NCBI GenBank assembly: GCA_015680685.1
Contig: MNCI01026176.1
Span: 1 to 64,000 of the forward strand
Length of the DNA stretch: 64,000 nt
Direction of reading: 5' to 3'
Origin: Gnetum montanum
Taxonomy: Eukaryota; Streptophyta; Gnetopsida; Gnetales; Gnetaceae
Of this stretch, positions 56,967 to 64,000 are shown piece by piece. Within the stretch, counting starts at the first letter, position 1. Each line of letters begins with the position of its first letter. Below the pieces are notes generated by a model. The model was not told the origin of the DNA and made no database searches. It saw only the letters and a program-made list of their open reading frames with translations. Made by a program: the position numbers and the translations under genes.

Positions 56967-59821
56967 TCACACTGTCCCTAAGGGAGGTGGTTTCGACGGT
57001 CCTTCACCAGCTTCTGGCCCATGTGATGGCGGTGGCATAAATGATGGTTGCCTTGTAGCAGTTGCAACTTCTGGAGGCAGCCAGAAAGCCTCCAAGAGAG
57101 CCCTCATTTTTTCTTCTTTGCTTCTAGGATCATTCACTATCCAGAAAGCTTCACCAATGTGTGCTAGAACTGGAACCTCCCAAGGACATGGCAGCACTGG
57201 GAAGAGTTCTTTTAAGTTGACAAACCAGGCTATGAACTTCTTTCGTTCGATGTTGAATGCTTGGATTGATGCCTGTAGCTGCTAGTAGTCATTCATTCAA
57301 TGGGCTAGGTTCTCCACGACTGTACGTTGTCCTTCAAATCGTGTGCAGAGAACCTCGAGTTTTGTGTTAGCTGCTTTCAATTTTTTCTTCGTTACTTTAT
57401 GCACCTAGAACTCACCCTCGTATAGAGATTATGAGGCAACCACCTGCTTTTCCAATTCTGACCATGGTCTTCCAACTGTAAGCATAGCCAAGTTTGCATA
57501 GCGAAAGTTGGCGAGCTTTATATATTCTATCATCTCTTCAATCTGTAGCTCCTTAAGGTAGATTTCGGTTTGATTGTAGGCATTCAACCCATCAAAGATA
57601 GGTTGCCATACATCGCCTCCTTCTCCGAGTTGTTGGAGCGCTTGGTTTATTTTGGCCTTTGCAACCTGAATCTGCTTTTCATTTACTTCCTTCTATAATC
57701 CCACTTGGTCCCTATAATGATTTTTGATGTTTTCAAATTTTAGGGCCTCATTCTTCCAAGTGGCAATTTCAATTGCAGATTCCTGTCGCAATGCTTGAAC
57801 CTCCTCCATTGATAGATTTTGGTTCTCGGTGCCAACCTTCTTATGTTAGCATTCATCCTTGCTAGTTCTTCCTACTGTTGGTGGATAAAATTTTTCATAT
57901 GTTCATTTTCTGCACTAACATTGTGCAAGTGATGAACCTCCATAGTCAATGGGACATTCTCTTGGCAAACCTCCACCAAGTCCTTATCTAAATGATATGC
58001 TCGAACATCTGCGAAGGACTTATCGCAGATCACTGACTCTCGCACATCCTCAACGATCTGAAGTTTGAGTTGAAGCTACTGAAAAGATTTATCTCTAGTG
58101 ATTTCACAATTAAGGATGGCTGGATTAGCAAGTTGGACTCTTAATTGGGCTACTTTCATTACTAGGCATTGATAAGCAACCTGAGCAGCTTCAAGTTGCC
58201 CTTCCAAAATGAGCCTCTTACCCCTTGCCAAGAGCAACTCTGACTGGGTTGCAGTAATGTTGTCCGGAAGGTTAAAGACATCCATAAGCGGTTGCCCGGT
58301 TCTCACCAATCGATCTAACAACTCCTTGTGTTGGGCTGCATCAATCTTGCTATGTGAAGTTTTAGTAGATGCCTGTACATCTTGTAGTCCATGAATGTCC
58401 AGTACAGGTGCTGCCAGTGCATTGAGAGTTGTAGCAATTATATTAGCAACCACTTTGGCCATAGTCTCTTGTCCGTGGTGTTGCATCACTAAGACTATTT
58501 CCCCTTGACCATCTTCCAAGCGTACCAAAATGGTAGCATCATTCCTAGAGATTTTGGGAAATAACTGTTGTGTGGATACTATTACCTCTTGGACACTAGG
58601 ATCTATTCATGTAGGCACTTGCATTCAGGCGGTGGAGAACATTGGCCCTACTCTCTTAAGCAAGCTAACTAATCAAGCCACTTGCTCCAAGTGGCTCATT
58701 CTAGGGTGATAGACTGAAGGGTCTTCCCCTCCACCAGTCCTACCAGATTCCTCTTGTTGGCTCAAGAGCATTTCTTGGATTTCACGGATGTGTTCTACTG
58801 TGGTTTACGAACCCGGCTATGTTATTTTCATAGGTGGTGGAGGTGGTTGCTGCTACTCCTCTATATGTGTGGTGGCAAGAGTTTTATCCTTCATCATTTC
58901 CCACCAAGAGGCAATTAGGGCATGCTGGATTATATCATTGGAGTACCATGCTATCCCTGCCTATTTGCACAACTTTTGGATGAGGCAGAGAAAGGGGAGA
59001 GCTCATCTTCCACGTTCGCTCTCAGTGAACCTCTTTTCAATCTCTAAGAACAACAACTGTGGAAGACTCATTGGAAATTTCCCACTCAAGGTGGCACATG
59101 CACGAGCGGAGAAAGTTGTGATTTTGCTGGGTCTTACTGTTGGGTTCAAGTGGTAAGACGTGATCCTTGAGTACACCCTTTCTACGATGGTCAAAGAGCC
59201 GAATTCCTTGCACTCTACCCTATAGCACTATTTGGTCCATATCATTTTTACCTCTAGGTTAGCTTGTTTTGGAATCTCCACCATGTCTACTTTGGTCTCA
59301 GGCAACCCCAGAGCCTGCGCTATCACCTCTAAAGAGTAAGATACATAAATGTCTTTAATTCTTACCCTGGACTCTGGTTGCCAATTTGTCCAAAAGAGAT
59401 AGGTCTCCCCTAGGTACCATTCACCACTAGTTGTGATGATTGGCCACATCAGAGAGTTTTGCAGTTGAAGCCTCACTTCTTCTGCAGCGTTCTCGAGGAA
59501 TGGTCCAAAGTTTAGCTATTGGAGGACCATCCGTTGTACCTCATGTGGCTTGATAGCATCAAGACAGGCTTGGGTCAAGTTGACCTCAAGTTGTTTTGCT
59601 ATCCCCTAAGTCTCATCCCCTTGCGATTGCTTGCTAGGAATCTCCTCTTCAAAAATCTGATGGATAGATTCCACATCAGGTCCTTCACAGAGGGGGCCAG
59701 TTGCATGAGAGCCCTTTGTGTGCTTTGGCTATTGCGCGCCTTGTCCTCTTCCTGTGTGTGGGCGCTTGTCCCTCGGTTGTTATGGTCCTTCGTCCCTTGG
59801 GTGCCTTGGTTTGAGTACCAT
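56967..59821 (-). pseudogene. Extra ORF of element F
   Basis: This starts at ATG 59821 (MVLKPRHPRDEGP), next to a TTGCAA that corresponds to the TTGCAG acceptor of C. Blocks in order: MWPIITTSGEWYLGETYLFW (about 59425), EVIAQALGLPETKVD, VERVYSRITSYHLNPTVRPSKIT (about 59160), LPFLCLIQKLCK-AGI, AQHKELLDRLVRTGQPL with FNLPDNITATQSELL (58350-58200, open frame 58528-58076), a long coiled-coil region, and LPCPWEVPVLAHIGEAFWIVNDPRSKEEKMRALLEAF (57190-57090). The last frame, 57197-56967, is open to a Pro-rich C-terminus. It is the best-preserved of the three copies. Confidence 0.68.
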
Positions 59822-61342
59822 TTGCAATCAAACATAACTGCCCATTAGACTATGCATACGTAGTTCAAGATGGTCCTTATACACCTTATCAATTCAACTA
59901 AGTTATGTTGTTGGCACAGGCATTCCTTTAAGTCTCCTAGAGTGTTAATTCATGGGTTAGAACTAAAAGACAACAAGGGATAAGTTGGGATCTAAACTGT
60001 TGTTTTTGTTTCATCCCTTAGAGGTGTGAAGTCTTAATTAACTAACTAACTAGTTAATTAATTNCGACCTTATATATAGGGATTGGGCACTGCATCGATG
60101 GGGCCACGTATACATAAGGGGCTGCGTATACGGTGCCTCATTTACGTAGGGGTGTGCACCCATTGACTAGCATTGACCAACCTGGAAAAAGCCCAAAATG
60201 AGGAATTTGAAATGCCAAATTGGGGCAGCTGAAGCGCGTGAGAGTCTTGGTCATAGCTGAGGATAGGAGGAAGGTAATCAGGGCTCCAAAATGAGTAAAA
60301 AATAGGATAACGTGACTCAAAAGAACTCTGCAGGGCAGAAATCGAGCAATGGGACCCTGAAAATAATCAACCATGAAATCCAAAAGATAGAAGACTTAAC
60401 AAGCAGGACCAATAATATGTAGGTGGGTCCTCCCCATAGTAGGAAATAGCCTTAGTAGCCCCTGCATATCCTCAACACTAGGGTTCATGGGCCCCGGGGT
60501 CAAGAAATGGTGTTCACCAGTTAAGAATCCTACCCAAGAGATCCTGCCAAGGCATCATAAATCTATGGAAATCACAATGAACTCACAAAACATAAAATGG
60601 GCAGTGAGGTGAGTATGGAGAGAAATGGGTGTAGAGAGAGACAAGAGAATGGAAATTCCAATTTTCGGTCACATGAAACCCTATGTGCAGTTGTGGTTAA
60701 GTGACCTAGTAGAACCTTTTCTGAGTTTAGACCCAAAACCATCCATATATAGTGACATGGTAGCAACAAACGAAGCCTCAGCCATCCCTTGAGGAAGCAG
60801 ATATGCACCCACAGAGAACCACCACTCCAACAGACGTGAGAGGAAGGAAGTGAGATGGGACCAAGTTAGAGGGGATAAAGGAAGGCCCATAACTAGTGTT
60901 TGTGGCCTGTGAGAGGTAGTCTAAGGGATGTGCTTTGAATTCCCACATAGTGATGTCATAATTTTTTTTTCTTTTTCGAGGGAACCACACCATGCAAAGA
61001 TCCATGCATGTTCGCATGCATTTAACCAAGGGGTGTGCTTTGAATCCTCATGTTTATTTGTTTCTTTATTTATTTATTTTCTATTTTTTTTTTGCTTTTG
61101 AATTTTTTTTCAGTGAGGACCACACCATGCAAGGTTGAACTGCCCAGAAGCTCCCATGGAGCGAAGAATGTTACCCCTCCTTTCATGCTAGTGAGCATCA
61201 CACGATTGATCATGTGCTTCCTCATGTTGTCCCTTCTGAACTTTAATCTACCTAGCATTTATAAATGTTTCTATCCTGGGTCCGTTCCAATGACTTGAAT
61301 GATAATTTCACTAAGGTTAGATGATACATGTAAGACTAATAG
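59822..61342 (-). promoter_or_regulatory. Leader of F with internal LTR-like promoter module
   Basis: No gag is present. On the minus strand, 60150-60085 contains GGCACCGTATACGCAGCCCC, then GGCCCCATCGATGCAG, followed by a TATA box (ctatatataagg, 60070-60081). The CATCGATG and GGCCCC words recur in F's LTR U3. The extra ORF starts about 250 bp downstream. A single N (60064) sits beside the TATA. 60160-61340 shows no gene; it has T-rich tracts at 61045-61110 and 60960-60978. Confidence 0.55.
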
Positions 61343-61360
61343 TCCTTAGCAATGGTGCCA
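61343..61360 (-). other. Primer-binding site of element F
   Basis: The minus strand reads TGGCACCATTGCTAAGGA one base after the LTR. It is of the tRNA-Asp type with five transitions. Confidence 0.75.
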
Positions 61361-61361
61361 A

Positions 61362-62202
61362 TGATGAATGGCTAGCTACCCCTACACCCAACCATACAAA
61401 TCATAGGCATTCACATGCGACTCGATCGAATTCCATAGACTATAAGCACTTAACATATACCAGACCCTAACCAGCCCAACCTTGGGTTAGAATGGTCATT
61501 GTCTTCCTAATCTCACTTGTGATGTTTTGTTTGTGAGGGTTAAGTAAGATTAAGGCTAATGATTTTTATAGCTTTTTATTTGTCTTTTGGCATCTAATTA
61601 AGGTATGAAAAGTAAGGAATGAAATATTAACTAATCTATAATTATCCTAACTTGTATTCTAACTATTCCTATCATAAGTATCTGATCCCATATTTTGGGC
61701 ACATTTTGAGCATCCCCTAAGTAATTTTGGGTTACCAGACATTAAGCGTCATTGGGTTTACCAAGTGTTGAGTTTACATTCGAGATGGTTGTACTTATGG
61801 CCTTTATGAACTATAAAGGAGCTATAGTGATTAAAATAACAATGACAGAAACTTAAGTAATTAAAAAAGCATAAAAATATTAAACTATTGAATGCATAAA
61901 ATGGATAAGTCCAAATGCTGCAAGGAATGCTTGAAGAGTTCGTCTTTATTGCCGTCACGCCAATGGGCTTAGATACATCAATGCTTGAATAAATATCTAG
62001 TCACTTTTCGTACACTTGTTGTGGGAACTTGGAAAATATTCTATCTCCTACGGGAACAAACTGCAAGAGCTTCGCTACAACTGACAAAAAGGTACCTAAA
62101 TGAGGCAGAAGGCCCTCTTATTTATAGGCATAAATAGGCTCCGCGTAAACAGGGCCATGTCGACACGGCCTAGTCAACGCATCAACTAATGACACATCAT
62201 CA
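61362..62202 (-). repeat. 5' LTR of element F
   Basis: An 841-bp LTR matching 55828-56727. It is 59 bp shorter, mostly because U3 keeps fewer TCGATG/TCGACG words (62150-62190). The TATA box lies at about 62119-62129 (minus strand). Confidence 0.85.
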
Positions 62203-62286
62203 ATCATCTTCTTCTGGTCTAGGTCTCTTCCTTGCAGATTTCTCATCATGACCAATAGATGATATTTCTCCACCTGAAACTACCAT
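62203..62286 (-). pseudogene. Unidentified gene remnant, N-terminal part (split by element F)
   Basis: The first 28 codons (MVVSGGEISSIGHDEK...RPEEDD) of the reading frame that continues at 55822. It begins at ATG 62286, just after an acceptor-like TTTAG at 62290-62294 on the minus strand, so this could be the start of an exon. The first five plus-strand bases are F's target duplication. Confidence 0.5.
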
Positions 62287-63331
62287 TTTCTAAACAAATT
62301 GCTCAAGAGTGCATGCACTTGGATGGATGGATGAAATTTGATGAATACAATCAGATTTATATAGCAACAACTACAAGAAAACTTTCAAGATGGCGTAAGA
62401 TTCAAAAAATGTTCTGGCCTCACATGGTAAGAAATAGCAGAAAAAGTTTTAGATATTGGGATAAGATAATTATGGTAGGAGGAAAACTGCTGCTAGTCCT
62501 ATGCCTAAGATACATAATTTTATTAAGAATCTACTTAGTGCATGCACTGTGGGAAATTGGGAAAAAGCCAAAACAGATACTAACAATTAATTTTAATTTT
62601 TGTTGCATTTTTTTGTTGCCAAAATCAGAACAGGATATCATAGCAAATGAAACCCAGATCCAGCATGGCCAAGTTGTCTGCATTTCTAGTTTGGAATCAT
62701 TTGTCAGAGCTGGCATGGTTTGATGCTTAAATGCAAAATCCATAAATTTGATCTTATAGGCTTTTGACCAAACTAATATAGACATAAATTTAATCTCATG
62801 AAGTTTTTGTCAAACTAAGACTAACAAACCTAGAGTTGAGTGTAAGAAAATAATAAAAAAAAATCGACAATGGATTCTAAAGCATCAAATATTTTTAAGA
62901 AGAAAAGGAAGGACATTTTTAAGAAAAAAAATATTCCGTTGTGCATTAGATATTTTTGAAACCATGATGTGTGGTTGATGATCGGCCATATTAAGTAGTT
63001 CACTTTAGGATGAGGATGATATTCATTTGTGTTTAAAATTACGTGTTTGACCAAGCTACAAGTTCAATCCATTACCGTGCATTATTTATATAATTGGTAT
63101 GTCATCAAGATTGTCTTTTAACAAAAAATTGATTTGATTGTTACACGAATATGATTTTTTAAAAAAAGAGTGTTCAAACTTGAAATTTTTTTTAATGGTG
63201 CATAGTCTAAGACATAAGGCTACTATTATTTAGAACGATGATATTGTGTTGGTTCTTCATGCCATAAGAGTGGGTTTTAGCTTAGGCATATACTAGCTTA
63301 TATATATATTGGTGGAGATGATTTAAAAAAA
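62287..63331. other. AT-rich interval without recognised genes
   Basis: I found nothing supportable. A 154-codon plus-strand frame (62259-62723) overlaps the gene remnant antisense and shows no family motif. Short A- and T-rich tracts are common. Confidence 0.4.
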
Positions 63332-63668
63332 AATTGATGTTAACTAAGCCCAACTACTGGACGAGGTAACAAGATAACTAAAAATGAAATCATTCATCCC
63401 TCCTCTATTTCTCTACCACTTACCTAATTTAGTTTTACCCTCTCGGTCAAGTTTTTTCTTTCTTTGTTTGTTCATGGTGTTTTTGAGAAATAAATCTCTT
63501 ACATAAATAATGTTCAAAAACACCATAAACAAACAAAAAAAGAGTAAACTTAACCGAGAGGGTAAAACTAAATTGGGTAAGTGGTAGAGAAACAGATGAG
63601 GGATGAATGATTCTATTTTTAATTATCTTATTACCTCATCTAGTAGTCGGGCTTGGTTAATATCAATT
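63332..63668. mobile_element. Foldback / MITE-like inverted-repeat element
   Basis: The arms 63332-63485 and 63514-63668 are inverted copies of about 155 bp around a loop of about 28 bp. Matching pieces include taccctctcggtcaagtt against aacttaaccgagagggta, and ttcatggtgttttt against aaaaacaccataaac. The outer ends are AATTGATGTTAACT and (reverse complement) AATTGATATTAACC. There is no coding capacity. A single N at 63669 touches the right end, so the target duplication cannot be judged. Confidence 0.75.
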
Positions 63669-64000
63669 NGTTCCAAATAATATATATTGGTAAACATAAA
63701 TTGGTTAAAATAAAAGTTTATATATTTCGTATATGTTGATGGAGGAATACATTGCACAATTATTGACACAAACATTATAGAGCTATATAATAGGATTGAG
63801 GGAAAGACAAAATACAATGATAAGTGTGAACTCAATGTGCTTAATTCTTCAACTGAGCAAAATGAACTTCTTCTGTAATTCTACTTTGGAGATGTTTAGC
63901 ATTTGAAATCCTTTTATATCTTTGCACATGAAAAGGAGGATGAATCTTTAAAAAACCAATGGTTTTGACTCTAGATAATCCAACAAACATTAGACTCATA
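63669..64000. other. AT-rich end of window without recognised features
   Basis: No gene or repeat structure is recognised apart from short tatata tracts. Confidence 0.35.

Larger units (their letters stand above)
55828..62202 (-). mobile_element. Minimal non-autonomous Athila-like element F (extra ORF only)
   Basis: 6.4 kb, minus strand, with LTRs at 55828-56727 and 61362-62202 and perfect 5-bp duplications ATCAT (55823-55827 and 62203-62207). The internal region of 4.6 kb has the family PBS and PPT but no gag or pol. Its only gene is the extra ORF, preceded by an internal LTR-like promoter module. It would need particles, RT and integrase from relatives. Confidence 0.88.

Noticed and set aside
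62259-62723. A 154-codon plus-strand open frame as a gene
   Set aside because: No recognisable motif, AT-rich composition, and overlap with the antisense gene remnant at 62203-62286.

Overview
This window looks like heterochromatic DNA from a large plant nuclear genome. Every recognisable protein belongs to plant Ty3/gypsy retrotransposons, LINEs or decayed host sequence. The primer-binding sites of five LTRs resemble the 3' end of plant tRNA-Asp, and inactivating C-to-T/G-to-A changes are everywhere. The deep nesting of old, nearly complete elements would suit a gymnosperm, but that is a weak inference. I found no intact host gene, rRNA gene or tRNA gene.

Layout. (1) 1-336 is a LINE reverse-transcriptase tail. 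(2) 337-24830 is an Athila-like element 'A' with two LTRs (337-1286 and 23231-24194). The second LTR is followed by its own PBS and gag start, giving LTR-internal-LTR-internal. A minus-strand Tat/Ogre-like element 'E' (3176-20436) sits inside its gag. (3) 25185-25502 is another LINE fragment, interrupted by Athila-like element 'B' (25503-53997, plus strand). B's gag is interrupted by minus-strand element 'C' (26692-42009). C's 5' LTR is in turn interrupted by a truncated Tat-like element 'D' (35042-41608, plus strand). (4) Element 'F' (55828-62202, minus strand) splits an unidentified 156-codon reading frame. (5) A 337-bp foldback/MITE-like hairpin lies at 63332-63668.

Elements A, B, C and F share LTR ends (TGATGA...TCA), a tRNA-Asp-like PBS and a conserved GTGGGGGTA polypurine tract. 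B carries gag, pol and an extra ORF in the envelope position. C has kept only gag plus the extra ORF, and F only the extra ORF. In B, C and F the extra ORF starts just after a splice-acceptor-like sequence. A second, internal promoter-like module lies 240-600 bp upstream and reuses the CpG-rich palindromic motif of that element's own LTR U3.

Element E carries a seven-exon, intron-containing gene on the opposite strand, between protease and reverse transcriptase. Its first part resembles an FCP1/NLI-interacting-factor-like phosphatase domain whose catalytic residues are all gone. It has its own TATA box. E's LTRs, leader and the gene's first intron are full of GCGTATACGC palindromes. The recurring theme is accessory genes under their own promoters, plus element-specific palindromic motif arrays in the non-coding parts. 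This could be a self-recognition or anti-silencing system; that reading is inference. All polymerases seen here are dead: each YxDD-type motif is broken.
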